The notes: generated from the letters alone by a model not told the origin. Counted from the stretch's first letter, positions 13,070-25,249 are shown. The stretch: 64,000 nucleotides of DNA from Dirofilaria immitis (GCA_024305405.1 JAKNDB010000098.1:3653501-3717500); one strand, 5' to 3'. A program made the numbers and translations.

Positions 13070-13396
13070 ATTTGTCAGAAAATTACAATTTCCACTGAAT
13101 TCTGTGTTATAAGCATTGAACTTGCATGGTTCATGAATATTCAATTTATGCCTATTCAGATTTCCACTTTGAGTGAATCTCTTATCGCATACACGGAATT
13201 TGAACTATTTCTCGTCTGCATGTTTTCGATCATAGTTATTCAGATCGCTGTTCTGAGTGAATCGTTTATCGCATACATTGCACTTGAACGGTTTTACGCC
13301 TGTATGAATTGGATTATGCCTAATCAGATTTCCACGATAAGTGAATCCTTTATCGTATACATGGCATTTGAACGGCTTCTCTCTGCATGTCTTTGA
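13070..13396 (-). pseudogene. Decayed C2H2 zinc-finger array, minus arm
   Basis: Read on the minus strand from 13396, three fingers with KPFKC-type linkers follow one another. Each is damaged. Finger 1 (KPFKCHVYDKGF) has its second Cys replaced by Tyr. Finger 2 (CNVCDKRFTQNSDLNNYDRKH) has its first His replaced by Tyr. A TAG stop sits in the next linker, and finger 3 begins FKFRVC with its first Cys lost. A degenerate fourth unit (CKFNAYNTEFSGNC) matches the other arm. I see no start codon or other domain. It is a relic of a DNA-binding protein or of a repeat family that carried fingers. Confidence 0.8.
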
Positions 13397-13528
13397 TTAT
13401 ACTTATAAAAATCCAATTCATCAGTTATCCCTACCTTTTCTGATCAATTGCTTTCTGTTGACATCTGAAACTTATTGAAATGATTCACTTTATAACTTAA
13501 GTGATTTGATGATTAATTTTTTCAATTT

Positions 13529-13897
13529 TTGAGCAGTCTCAACAGTGCAAAGAAATTTCATTGGCAGTGTTTTATTGTTATTGATCCAAAAAGAAATACA
13601 ATTCATACAGGCGCGAAACAGTTTAAATGCCATGTATGTGATAAAAGATTCACTCGCAGCAGCACGCTGAATCAGCATTATCGAATACATAAAGACGAGA
13701 AACCGTTCAAATGCCGTGTATGCGGTGAGGAATTCAGTTATCGTGCAAATCGGAATAAGCATGAATTGAATACGCATAAATCATGTAGATTCAATGCTTA
13801 TAGCGCAGAATTCAATGGAAATTGTAATTTGCTAAGAAATAAAACGAAACATGGGGATTCGGCTAAAATACTTCATTGCAAGGCTATTAATGCCTAA
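13529..13897 (+). pseudogene. C2H2 zinc-finger fragment, plus arm (two intact fingers)
   Basis: A 122-residue open frame. Residues 34-54 (CHVCDKRF...HYRIH) and 62-83 (CRVCGEEF...HELNTH) are C2H2 fingers with all four ligands, joined by HKDEKPF, a variant of the TGEKPF linker. A third unit (CRFNAY...) has lost its ligands. Before the fingers (HTGAKQF at 26-32) the sequence is not finger-like. With only two fingers and no visible exons around it, this is more likely a fragment or pseudogene than an active factor, although the frame is open. The divergent copy on the opposite strand carries stops. Confidence 0.7.
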
Positions 13898-14109
13898 AGA
13901 CAACGTTATCACCACAGCTATGTTAATAGAGATAATTATTTCGCATGCAGGATTATGAGCATTGTTTTATCTTTTAAGTTATTTTTATTATTGCTTAAAT
14001 GATTGCTAGAAATAGTCAATGATTGAACATGAAATCTTTAGTTTCCATTAAATTTTCATATTGCATTCATTTTACTACTTAGGTTTTTTTTTTGAGATAT
14101 CGACAAGTT

Positions 14110-14888
14110 TTTGTTTATTATGACACTTTTCCGCTGTTGAGCTGATATGTACTACTTGAATGTGTGACACACGAATCGTGATGCCAGAAAATCAAAACAA
14201 AGACGAGTAGATTTCCATTCAACAGCAGAAACATACTTGTTATAAATTAGTAGTTTAATATAGATTTGCTTTTTTAAGAAGGTAAATAATATCTATGAGA
14301 ATATAAGGCAATATTAAGGAATGCGTATATGAAAAATGTATATTTTGAATGTATATTCAGGAATTAATATTAATTGAATTTCTCTGTTTCAAACGAGACT
14401 CATCAGAAACAGAAATTTGGGTTTTGCATTTGCAGTAATTATTTATTTAAATTTATGACAGCACGTGAATACATTTGTCTGAGCAATAATATCACATATT
14501 GTATTTAATTTCAATATCGATTTTAGCTCTTCTCTCTCTATATTGTTTACTTCTGTTATATGATTCCGAATTCATAAAGTTTTGTTATCATTTAGTTTTT
14601 GACTTTGTTATTTTCTTTTTATCATTTAATTATCACAATTACTGAAATGTATATTCAGGAATAAATATTATTTGAATTTCTTGGTTTTTAGTGCAAACTA
14701 TCAAAAATAAAACTATCAAAAATAAAAATTTACTAAAATCTTATAAAAAAATCTTTCAGTTACGAATCGGAGAACTTCAAAAAAATTTTTTTATTTTCCA
14801 AGACAACTTCTAACCTCAATTTATGGCACTAATGAAAAAGTCAGAAATAACCGAGAATTCGTGTAAAATTTTATTAATTTCATTTTTT
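14110..14888. other. Intergenic, no gene seen
   Basis: Ordinary AT-rich sequence. 14790-14885 repeats the theme at 16005-16100 ('acaacttctaacctc...aattcgtgtaaaattttatt'), so part of the inverted-repeat sequence also occurs just outside its right arm. A short inverted pair (CCGCTGTTGA near 14132, TCAACAGCAG near 14219) is also visible. Confidence 0.45.
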
Positions 14889-17160
14889 TTTATGACCTTA
14901 GATTATATGACCTTTAGGTGGTATAAGCACTATCAAATGCTATGTTCTGTCTTTATATTATTTGAAAAATTCATTCATTCTAGTACTGTATTTTAGGCTC
15001 TGTTAATTTACAAGTCAAATGACGGTTATACTTTTGTTGAAATTAGATTATGTGATTTTAATATATGTCTAACTTATCATGACCCTAACTTATATCAATT
15101 TGAAAATTTGTCTAAATCCAATACTATATCATTAATATTTGTTAATGAATGTCCTAAATCGCATTTTTATTCGCACATTTCGTCTTTTATTATCGTTCGA
15201 TTATTTTTTTTTTTCTTTTAAATGATCGGTCATTTTCGGCATGGTTAATCATCCGTTAATTATCATCATGCAAAATTATGATGATGATAATGATGAATAT
15301 ACGAATCATTTTGCTATCGTTATTATCGTTGCTTATCGTTTATTGTCTAATATAGTAATGATTATATATGAATCATCTTGTTATCGTTACATCGTTGTTT
15401 ATCGTTAATGTCAATTCTGGTGGTACTGATGAATATATGGATGATCTTGTTGTCATTATGTGTCAAATATAATGATGAATATGTGAATCATCTTATTATC
15501 GTTATTATCATTGTTATTGTCACTGTTGTTGTCATTGTTGTATCGTTATTTTTCATTTTCAACATAATATCAATTAAACAACATTTTTACATTTCTTTTA
15601 TTCTTTTATTGGATTGTTATAACTTTTATTGAGCCATCTCTTGGGCTAAATATACATCTTTCTAACAATAAATGGTCATTCTCGAATGACCGTTTAAATG
15701 CATTTATCTTCTTGAAACTTTTCATAAATTTATGATTGTTATTTGTTATGTCAAGTATATTCCATTTATTGCAAACACTATCTTTACGTATAAATGAGAT
15801 TTGTCTAGTTATCGGGATCTCGATTTCGATATGAAACTAGGATAGTTATATTCTCCCTAAAACTAAAATTATATTTGTGAATATTATATGAAATTTTAAA
15901 TGTTAAAATTATCATCATTATATTCCTATTATTATCAATAAATATTAGTTAAAATTTTATTTTCTTTTTAAAAATCTTTTTTTTTGCTCCAAAAATTTAT
16001 TCTTTCCCATTTTCCAAGATAACTTCTAACCTCTATTTATGATACCAATGAAAAGGTTAGAAACAATCGAGAATTCGTATAAAATTTTATTAATTTCATT
16101 AAATTTGTTTTCCAAAACAAACTTTCTCACCTCTCATTATCAGCAGACTTGGGGAATTGAACAACTAAAATAAACTTTTTATCATTTCTATAAAAAATTT
16201 TTTCATTCAAATATTCCAACCTTCATTGGTATCATAAATAGAGATTTGTTTGTTTTCCAACATTGTTTCATAAATAATTTTGGAAAAGAGACTGAAAATT
16301 GTAAAAGGCAATTTTAAAAAATTGGAAAAGAAAAAATTAAAATTATCGATTAAATGTTTTCATTCATTCCCTATTAGGTTATTATGTTATGAGGTTATTA
16401 GGTCACAAATTATTACAGTATTAAATTTTATTTATAAATTTAAAATTATAGCTAAATGAAATTTTATTGCCTTCACTTATCATTGACAATTTATCAATCT
16501 TTCAATCATCTTGCAATATCTAGGAGATAGATTTTATGATATCTATTATCTCTTTACTATTTATTTCAATTCATTTATTGATTTTGATTGACAAGAAAGT
16601 GAAGGAAATTTTATTTGGCAAATTTTAAAATTTTCGAAAATTTAATTATTATTAGTTGATATCATCATTAAATATGAATCGATTGATTTAATTGATCGTA
16701 TTAATTGGGAAGTGATGAAGAATTTTTGGCAATTAAGATAAATTCGACAATTTATGATAATTACTTAAAATCCTTCACATTTCATAATTTTTAAATTTCA
16801 TGTTTTGTTTCCTAATATTTCAAGATTTACTATTTTTTCTTTTCAAATATATTAAATTTCTCGTTGAGCTTTGATATTAGGTCAGCTAATATACGTTTTA
16901 TCCTCTTTTCAGGTATTTAGAAAGAATTTTAAGCTTATTCTTAGGTTCATTAGACAAAAACTACGCATGATTTTCATTCGAAATTGAATTCAAGCAATTT
17001 TTTAAAATGAAAATAGCATATTGAAATTTATTCGAAATTGAATTTTGTAAAGAATTATGGAATTCTTTGGTGCAAATAGGATATTGAAATTTGTTCGAAA
17101 TTGAATTTTAAAAAATTATGGGATCCCTTAAAATGGTGTATTGGAATTAATTGTCGAAAT
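14889..17160. repeat. Right arm of the ~2.2 kb inverted repeat
   Basis: Reverse complement of 3850-6069. It is slightly longer because a ~65-base piece around 'ATTCGAAATTGAATTTT' is duplicated near 17030-17115. Copy B of the direct duplication begins within a few bases of its right end. The plus-strand ORF at 15378-15632 is the mirror of 5577-5332, Leu/Ile/Val-rich and interpreted as noncoding. Confidence 0.85.
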
Positions 17161-17164
17161 TTTT

Positions 17165-18206
17165 TATTTCCGATAAAAGTGCAAAGGGGCAAAAGTGAAA
17201 TTTTGTTTAATTTGGAAAAATAAACTTTAAAAGGAATTTTGAAAGGAATACATTCATCACTTATCGAATAAATAAATTCGAATTGAATAAATTAGAATTT
17301 AAAAGGAAAAACTAACTTATATATCTATCACTTGTTGAATAGATAAACCCGAACTGAATAAATTAGAATTTAGAAGGGAAAAATTAATTTAAACTTAATA
17401 CATCTATCAACCATTAAATAGATAAACTTGAATAGAATGACTTAGAATTCGAAAGGGAAAATTAAGTATAATCCTTAATTCTATCAACAACAATCGAAAC
17501 AACAATTACTAACAATTGAATTCAATTGGTAAATATTTTAAAAAATTAATATTAATTAAACAAATTTAACAAATTATTATGATATCATAAGCAAAATGAA
17601 CTTAATGCTAAATGTGATAATTAAAAAATTTAATGTTTATTTAAAATAATATATATTAATTCTTAGTTATTAAGTACCAAAATTTGTTTGTTTAAGTAAT
17701 AACAACATAATTTTCACAAATATAGGATAAAAATATATTTAATTAATTGGAAAATTTAATTTGAAATTAATAATTAAAATATAAATAATTAATAACTAAG
17801 AATTATTATATATTATTATGCTGTTATTACTTAAACAACATTTTTGGTGATTTTTTGGTAATTAATAACTGTTAATAACCAACTAATTAAATGTATATAT
17901 ATATATATATTTTTTGGAGTATTCCAAAAAGTATTCCATCAAATTTGTAAATATTTATTCAAACATTTATCAATTTTAAAATTGTCAATTTCAATTACTC
18001 TTCATTGTCCATTCTCGCTTCATTCTCAGAAACAAATTTTTTCGAGAATTTTTATTTGTAAACCAAAAAAAATAAGGCAGCATTTTTGTTTACCATAATG
18101 ATTTGGATAGTAACGATGGAAAACATTTAAATCAGCACGCTAGGTAACGTTTTGTAAGCAAGTCAAAAACTTATCATATTGTTATCAGATAAACTTTGAT
18201 AGAATA
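17165..18206. repeat. Direct segmental duplication, copy B, part 1
   Basis: Same orientation as 10750-11590. It contains an internal inverted repeat: 'ATTCTTAGTTATTAA' near 17660 against 'TTAATAACTAAGAAT' near 17790, flanking 'ttaagtaataacaacat' and its complement. Similarity with copy A ends at 'ttgatagaataat' (18206). Confidence 0.8.
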
Positions 18207-20351
18207 ATCAAATTATTTGGCATTTTCTACTCCACTTAAACTTGGCTAATTATTCTAAAATTATCACTGAAAAAAAGAAAAAATAAGCCTGCAATAAATA
18301 CAATTAAAAATTTGCTATCAATAGTATTTGTAAAGTTTCAATTAAACAAAATTAACCTTGCATACGTGATACATGATATCTTAATATTACTTAAAAAAAA
18401 AAACAGACGTATAATAAAAGGAAGCTTGAATCAACGTAAATTGAAGATTTCAATGCAATCACAAGTTTGCCATCAATAGCATTCGTAAAATTACCATTAG
18501 AAAAATCAATCCCACGTAAATGATACGCGATTTTTCACATAAACCATATAGAGAGCTATGCAACGATAAGTTCATTTCTTTAATTGAAATGCAAAACGGT
18601 AGTATAATGTAGGGGTGAGTAATTTATGAAATAATCTATATATTACTTTAAAATAAGTACCATGATAATTAATCATATCAATTGTAGCATTTAGAAAATG
18701 AAATAATCGATTAACCTATTGTAATCATAAAATTAAACTAATATTTATTAACATTATGATTTCAGAAGAAAATCTGGCTCAAAAGCAGGAAAAAAATCGT
18801 ACACTTCTTTATTATGCAAAAATATTGGAATTTTAGAATTTAATTCGATCAAAAATCTGATATCATAAGTGGTATAATCAAAACGATATAATCTCTCTTC
18901 TTTCTTTTAATTTTCCATTTATATAAAATATGTACACGAAATATTATCATGAATAATGTCGAAAAGATGATAAACCTAAATTTCTCAAGATCAAGATAAC
19001 ATGCTTATTTTAATAATACAAATGATAATTCTCTTCATAAATACTATTAATCACTTTTTTTCTTAACTTTTGATAAATAGATATTTTACCTATAAAGAAG
19101 ATATTTTAATTTATTCTTTCATATAATATCCATATATATCAACTCTCTGAAGAAACGACTTTTATGCATAAATAAAAAAATCATTTATAGAAAAATGGAA
19201 GTTTAAATAAAAATAAAACTTAATCATTTGATAAATGCAAGAAATAAAACAGTTTGATACATAATAACTGGGCATTTTTATGAAGTGAAAATTCCTTTTA
19301 TATATAGAATGCTATGTTGTAACATTAATAAACAACAATAAACAATATAATTTTTGATTTTTTGATAAAAATAGAATTAAAAAAATCTTTGCGCATTGCA
19401 TTCTCATTAAATGGAAACAATAAAAAATGCACGATATTTTTCAACTAATATACGCTAAGTAATTTGAAAGTTACAAATAATTTGTAAGGATGTGCATTCG
19501 TGAATCGTACACTTCGATTCTTATCAATTGTTATCAGTAATTAGAAGTGATTGATCAAATAAAATTGAGGTAATACAGAAATGAATTTCTAATAGAATTG
19601 CCTTAATCTGCAGCTGAAAATAAAAAATATTCATGTTGAAACTCGCATATAGTATTCTCCGTATTTCATTCGGCAAACAATTCAGTATTTAAATTTTAAA
19701 AAATTAAGAACATCAAATCAAATTTCAAATTTATTACAATATTTCAATCAATCAATATTATAAACTTAATAATGGCAATAGACCACTTCCCATCAAAAAT
19801 TGATAATAAATGAATTTAAATAAATATTTCAAAAATATTGCACAGGAGTAAAAACTGATATTCGTAATGCTAATAACTCCTCAAAATTATGCCATTTTCT
19901 TCTATCCGCATGAAATCATTTAGATATGTGAAATAATATTATTCAATAAAATCTAATGTCTCTAATTTAACATAAAAGAAAGATTAATCTTAAAAATCGA
20001 AATCTTTTCCATTTCAATAATAATATAGCAAAAAATATTTGTACAAGATCTGTCTGCAAATGGGTTCATATATCTAAATGATTCAGATATATCCAAAATG
20101 ATTTCCTACTTGAAAATTATTTATATAAATTCGTTAAATGATTATATTACTACCACAATAACGTTGCAATGAAATATTCATACAAAAAATAAATCTGAGC
20201 TCAAAAATTTCAACAGCAATCTATTTAACTTAGTTCAGATATGCAAATTGCTAATACATTTTTATATAATTTTTGCAGTTTTTAATATAATAAGGACACC
20301 AAATGTATTCCAAAATGATAAAAACTGTAAGTAGGATAAGATATGAATAAC
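18207..20351. other. Noncoding interval absent from copy A; 3' flank of RANBP3-like gene
   Basis: 2.3 kb (to 20526) separates the two parts of copy B and has no counterpart in copy A. Its right end contains the last exon of the RANBP3-like gene. A diverged direct repeat, 'TTTGC(T/C)ATCAATAG(T/C)ATT(T/C)GTAAA', occurs at 18308 and 18471. No other coding signal or terminal inverted repeat is seen. Confidence 0.5.
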
Positions 20352-22958
20352 TTAATTTTCAGCCAATATTTTCTTCGATACAGAAGATTCGATATTATTC
20401 TCTTCTGTGTTTGAAAATTTCCTTTTACGCGTTGATTCTTTCTTCCTGTTTTCCACAATTCGAGATAAAGTTACGTAAAGTTGTGCAGAAACAAATTCAG
20501 ATGCCTTAAAAAACGTCTATGGAAATCATTTCACAATCAGATTATTTTCTTAAAACAAGAAACAAATGATAAATGTATTAAATAAACTGGGCGATCTCTA
20601 CAAATTTGTAAATTTCTTAAAATAAAAATAACTTCAAATTTTCAGAGAAATATAACGCGTTCATGGAACTATTACAATCAACAGAAGAAGAAAATTCAGC
20701 TGTGTTTGTTTCTTAAATTCGTAGCTGAAAGATTTTTTTCATAATATAAGATTTTAGTAATTTCTATAAAATACAAGGAATTCAAACCGTAGCAAGAAAA
20801 AGTATTGGAACTTCTGAATCCGGCGTTGTGGCCGAGAATTTTACCCGTTTCAATGATAGTTTTTCAACGATCATATCCGGAAATATCTGCGAATTTAGCA
20901 CTACCCTTTGGTTACCCATTACTCGACCAACTAAAATATCCTGATTTGATTAAAATAGAAAGAATGTGGCTAATAAAAAACTTGAGTACGATTGACAGAA
21001 AATTGCAAAATGCTTCAAATTTACAGCAAGTCCTTCGATAAAGATTATGTGTTTGGAAATTGCAATAAGAATTCCAACAGCCTTGTTTTCTTAATATCGC
21101 AATTAACAATTTCCATGTACACGTATTTCTCTCTTTGCTTTATATTTATTTCACGCTTTCCGGTAATTATAACAGACGAATTTTTGAAATTTTCATACGC
21201 AACGCGCTCAATTTTTGCAAAAAATATCGAAGATAATTGTTTAAAAAACTATGAAGGTAATCTATCAAAGAAAATTACAGTCTTAATTCATATAAACTAT
21301 AAAAATCTGACACAAGAATTTCAAAAAAAAAAAAACTTCTATCAAAAATAAAAGAAAAATAAAAAGCAAAGCAAGTAATAAAAATTACCAATTCGATATG
21401 TGTAAGGAGGCTCTTCGCCACATTCGTTAATACGTAGGCAAGACATACCACGCTCTGTCCATGTTTTTGTTGAACTATCAAATGAATGCAATTTACACAT
21501 TGCCTAAATTAATTATAAATTAAATACGCTTTTTGATATACCATTAATAGATATTAGCAACTTGGTGTAAAACAAAAAAGTTCATTGTAAATTCGCAACT
21601 TAACAATTTCAAAAAACATACGCGATATATATTTATTTCACCTTCTTCACCAGTAAGAACATCTAGTTTTGGTGGAAATGATTCATCTTTCTCAGAAGAC
21701 GTAAATGAATTATCGTCATTAGTAATTGAACTCGATGAAGCAGAAACCGTTTCTAATTCCTGCAACAAACAAAATAAACGACATATCTTTTAAATTTATC
21801 CAGATCAATTTAGAAACACCTCTTCAAATTAATTTTTAAAAGCTAAGAAAGAATGACGAAAACTGAAAATAATAAAACCAAATTTATGATGAAAGGAATA
21901 TTACTCCGGAAAATGGTATCATAATTGAAACAAAAATGACATACATTTTTTCTAAATGGATTCCATGCATAAGCGAAGATTTTAGAGCTTGACAAAAAGG
22001 AAAACACAAGAGAATTAAGTATGAAAACGTAACATTGGAAAAAAATGAATGAATCATAATAACATAATATTCTGACAATATTTTTCAAAATTTAATAATC
22101 AATATAGAACAAAGAATCAAGAATTAAATATAAAACTTTACAAGAACTTACTGCAACTGATTCTTTTGTTTTCGTGATAAAAGATGATGAAGCTCCTTTC
22201 TGTTTGATTTCTTCAAATACTTCTGTGACACTTTTCAGGGCATCACTTTTGGCTTCAGTTTTTGCTACAATAAGTTCATTTGTGGAATTATCAGCGTTGA
22301 TTTGTTCTCCCATTTTATCCTGACAAAATTCATATTATTATTATTATTATTGTAAAATTTCAGGAACTTATGACTTCGTTAAACAACCGTAATTTTAACA
22401 TTTTTCCTTTCTTTATTTATTAACCAAATACTATTAAACTTAGTGCATTAAAGAACATGCCATATGTAGACGAAAAAATTATGTGTAGAATAAAATAAAC
22501 TGAAAACTTAAGCCTCTAATTGTGCGTAAAATAGGACATGCTAAAGCCTAATACACCTCTATATCGCTAAATGAGATACGGCAATTCAGTGAAACTTTTA
22601 ATGGATAAGTTGAATGTTATGAAAGTATGCTTGGCGAAAAATTCATAATTAAATTTATTAATTCTAAATTGCAAATAAAGAGAGGCATAAAAAACTAAAA
22701 GAGAAAAGAATAAAATGCATACTCCATTGCTGATGATTACTTTTTCCGATAATTTGGAGCCAAATATAAAACCATCAACAGTACTCTTCACCGCTTCCGT
22801 ATTTGCACTTTTTTCTGGCTTATCCCTAGCAAGCGTCTTGCCAAGATCCAATTTTATACTTTTCTCATCTGCTTTAAAACCACTTTTACTAGCTAACCAT
22901 AACTGATCGGCTGCAGACGAGAGCTTGGAAGACTTAAAGAGAATCGTTTTGTCGCCAT
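20352..22958 (-). CDS. RANBP3: RANBP3-like Ran-binding protein
   Basis: Nuclear Ran-GTP-binding cofactor of CRM1-dependent export. Exons on the minus strand: 22958-22723 (ATG at 22958, after acceptor TTTTTTCAG near 22980), 22319-22152, 21759-21622, 21503-21389, 21261-21123 and 20516-20352 (TAA). Exon 1 carries FIFGSKLSEKV, matching the FVFGQN-ERV FG motif of human RANBP3. Exon 3 ends with LTGEEGEINIYR and exon 4 begins CKLHSFDSSTKTWTERG, the start of the RanBD fold. Exon 5 has SSVIITGKRE and exon 6 FKASEFVSAQLYVTLSRI, the end of the fold; a basic tail STRKRKF could be a nuclear signal. Summed exons give ~320 residues, shorter than human RANBP3 because the N-terminal region is short. Frame is kept only if one A is added in exon 1 (22947-22950 run) and one in exon 5 (A6 at 21219-21224). 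With these all phases close. The 0.6 kb last intron is nearly filled by a duplicated segment. Confidence 0.85.
20527..21110. repeat. Direct segmental duplication, copy B, part 2, inside the last RANBP3 intron
   Basis: Homologous to 11640-12240. It starts 11 bases from the exon 6 acceptor and ends ~12 bases from the exon 5 donor of the minus-strand RANBP3-like gene, so it makes up practically the whole intron (20517-21122). Confidence 0.8.
20805..21041 (+). pseudogene. Open frame nested antisense in the RANBP3 intron
   Basis: 78 residues, including LWPRILPVS and MWLIKNLSTIDRKLQNASNL, then QQVLR and a stop (TAA where copy A has CAA). A second plus frame just upstream (from ~20756) reads GIQTVARKSIGTSESGVVAE and continues ENFTRFNDSFSTIISG before its own stop. 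Composition looks protein-like compared with neighbouring chance ORFs, but the two frames cannot be joined without a shift. No family is recognised. It may be a remnant exon of a gene carried by the duplicated segment. Confidence 0.35.
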
Positions 22959-22979
22959 TATTATTATTGATATTTTAAC

Positions 22980-23443
22980 TGAAAAAAATCCTCATATTAA
23001 TTAAGCAACTTCCTAACATGAAGATGATAAGGACTGATTTCTGTTTCTTGTTTGTATTAATAGTGATTACCACATATAAAATAGAGAAATTATTGATTGA
23101 TTATGCATATAATTCTCCATGCCAATAAATTTTATGACGACGAAGATGATGAATATAACAAAGCTGTTTATTCCAAAAATTTATAATCTGTCAGGAAATC
23201 AGAAAAACTTAGTAAAACCCATAACACCAAAAAAACAAATTATCAGCTAAAAATCAAGTCAAAGATCATTGGCATTTATAAATAATAAGTTTATCGCGAA
23301 ATGAATAAAAACCCGTCCTGCATATTGCTCATAGTTCGCTATCTCTAACAGTTTTATTTTTCTATCTCCTTTTCTCAATTTTTAACATTTCTCATTATTT
23401 TACATACTTTACCAGCTTTCTAATTGCTTTTTCTACTCATAAT

Positions 23444-23490
<47 letters not shown>

Positions 23491-24320
23491 TATTACATTA
23501 TTTGGTTGTTAGTACTCTTAAAAAGTTGTCCATAACATTCCTTGAATTTCAATACTCCATTTTTATCATTTCTTAAACGGTAATGCTTTCAATATTTACT
23601 ATATTTTTTTAAATATGCACTATTTTTTCAAATTCTTTAATGCTAATTATTCTTTGACCTTTCGAAAATATAAAACCTTCTTCTCTAAGGTCAATTTAGG
23701 TTCAAATTTTCGTAATATTTTCAATATGATTGAACCCCATTCAATCTAAGTGTTTTATTTCTTTTGAAAGTCAATTTCATTTCAATTATAACTACTCAAG
23801 TGAGCAAATTAAATACTTCTGATTTATTATTAACAATAAATTTATTACTAATATTTGAAATAGTTATAGCTTATAATTAAAGGTAAAAGTCATATACAGA
23901 TGAAGCTTTGACCTCTAGTTTATAGAGGAGGGGAGGAGGAGGTTAAAAGACATTGGTGCCAATGATCTTTTTGAACTTTTCTCTGATAGCATTTAGTTGA
24001 TTTTCAAGCGAGAGAATAAATGATAGGATAAAAGTATACGCAATTTTTGTTTAATCAAAGTTTCACAGTTACTGTCCCTCTCTCTCTCTCTCTCTCTCTC
24101 TCCTTTCTTTTCGTTTCTCTTCTTTTCGTCCTCTTCCTTTCTCTCTCTTTACATTTTAGTCTCAGGTAAGTTTCTCGAGAATTTCGTTTTATTTTGACCA
24201 ATGAGTGAATAAGTATTGCTGATAGAAGATGTTCGTTCACTTTTATATTTTCATGACATCATTCTGTCTATTGCAATTCTTTTTCCATTCTATCTTTTAT
24301 CATATTAAAATAAATACATA
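22980..24320. other. Intergenic with (TC)n microsatellites
   Basis: Upstream of the RANBP3-like gene. Contains a (TC)n run at 23450-23486, another at 24075-24103, and a G-rich patch 'aggaggggaggaggagg' near 23926. No exon is convincingly visible. Confidence 0.5.
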
Positions 24321-24329
24321 TCTAACCTA

Positions 24330-25182
24330 TATACGTACATACATACATACACGCATACGCACACATACTTACACCTACACACGTACATGCATATGACGTT
24401 CATGTGCACGTACTTGTATACACACGTACATACAACATATACCTACACATATATATATATATCTACTTACAATATACATGCGCACGCACGCATAGACATG
24501 CAATTTCATTCACGTACGTAAATATAGTCATAAACATATATAATTACACGCATGCACACGTACGCAGAAATATACAAATATGTCTATATGCATGTATAAA
24601 CGTACTTATACACAAAAATATATACAAATTCGTTCACACTCGCAGTATCTGTCTCTAGACACATATACAGACACGTAGGCCTACATCAGGATACACGTAC
24701 GTGCACACGCGTACACATACACATTGTACGTTTGCATTGGTACATAAACGCATGTAGAAATGCATCTCTCTTCACACACACACACATACACACATATACA
24801 TGAGCAAGTTCATTTACACGAATGCGTATACATACATATAAACAAACACACAGACACAAATGCATACATACATGCACGAATACATCTATGCTCTCACAAG
24901 CCCGTATGTTTGCACATACTGTACACACACACACACACACACACAGACAAATTCATCCGCAAATATAAAGTACATACGCACACCTACATGCACTATGCAT
25001 ATATACACGGATTTGTTCATACACACATATACACCCATGTACGAGCATACACATACACACGCATACGAACATATACATTCGCCCACGTGTGTACATCTAC
25101 ACATTCTCATATCGGATCTGTAAATATGTTTATATATACATGCATATACAGATATACACACATATATATACGCACACATACA

Positions 25183-25217
<35 letters not shown>

Positions 25218-25240
25218 AAACACAAATATGTATGTATGTA
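24330..25240. repeat. ~0.9 kb CA/TACA-rich tract
   Basis: Almost continuous alternation of pyrimidine and purine (TACATA, CACACA, ACGTAC, GCATAC) on the plus strand, with pure (CA)n runs near 24775, 24925 and 25189-25212 and a (TATG)n end at 25227-25242. The ORFs in it, on both strands, are His/Thr/Tyr- or Cys/Val-rich products of the repeat and not genes. Confidence 0.9.
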
Positions 25241-25249
25241 TGTAGAGTA

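Larger units (their letters stand above)
12840..14075. repeat. Imperfect palindrome made of two head-to-head zinc-finger units
   Basis: 12840-13400 is an imperfect reverse complement of 13590-14075. Outside the fingers the arms still match, for example 'AACAATGCTCATAATCCTG' at 12948 with 'AGGATTATGAGCATTGTTTT' at 13950, and 'TTCTAGCAATCA' at 12901 with 'TGATTGCTAGAA' near 14002. The centre is a ~190-base spacer. Confidence 0.85.

Noticed and set aside
18207..20526. A transposon inserted between the two halves of copy B
   Set aside because: No terminal inverted repeats, target duplication or transposase-like frame; and the interval contains the genuine last exon of the RANBP3-like gene, so a loss from copy A is at least as likely.
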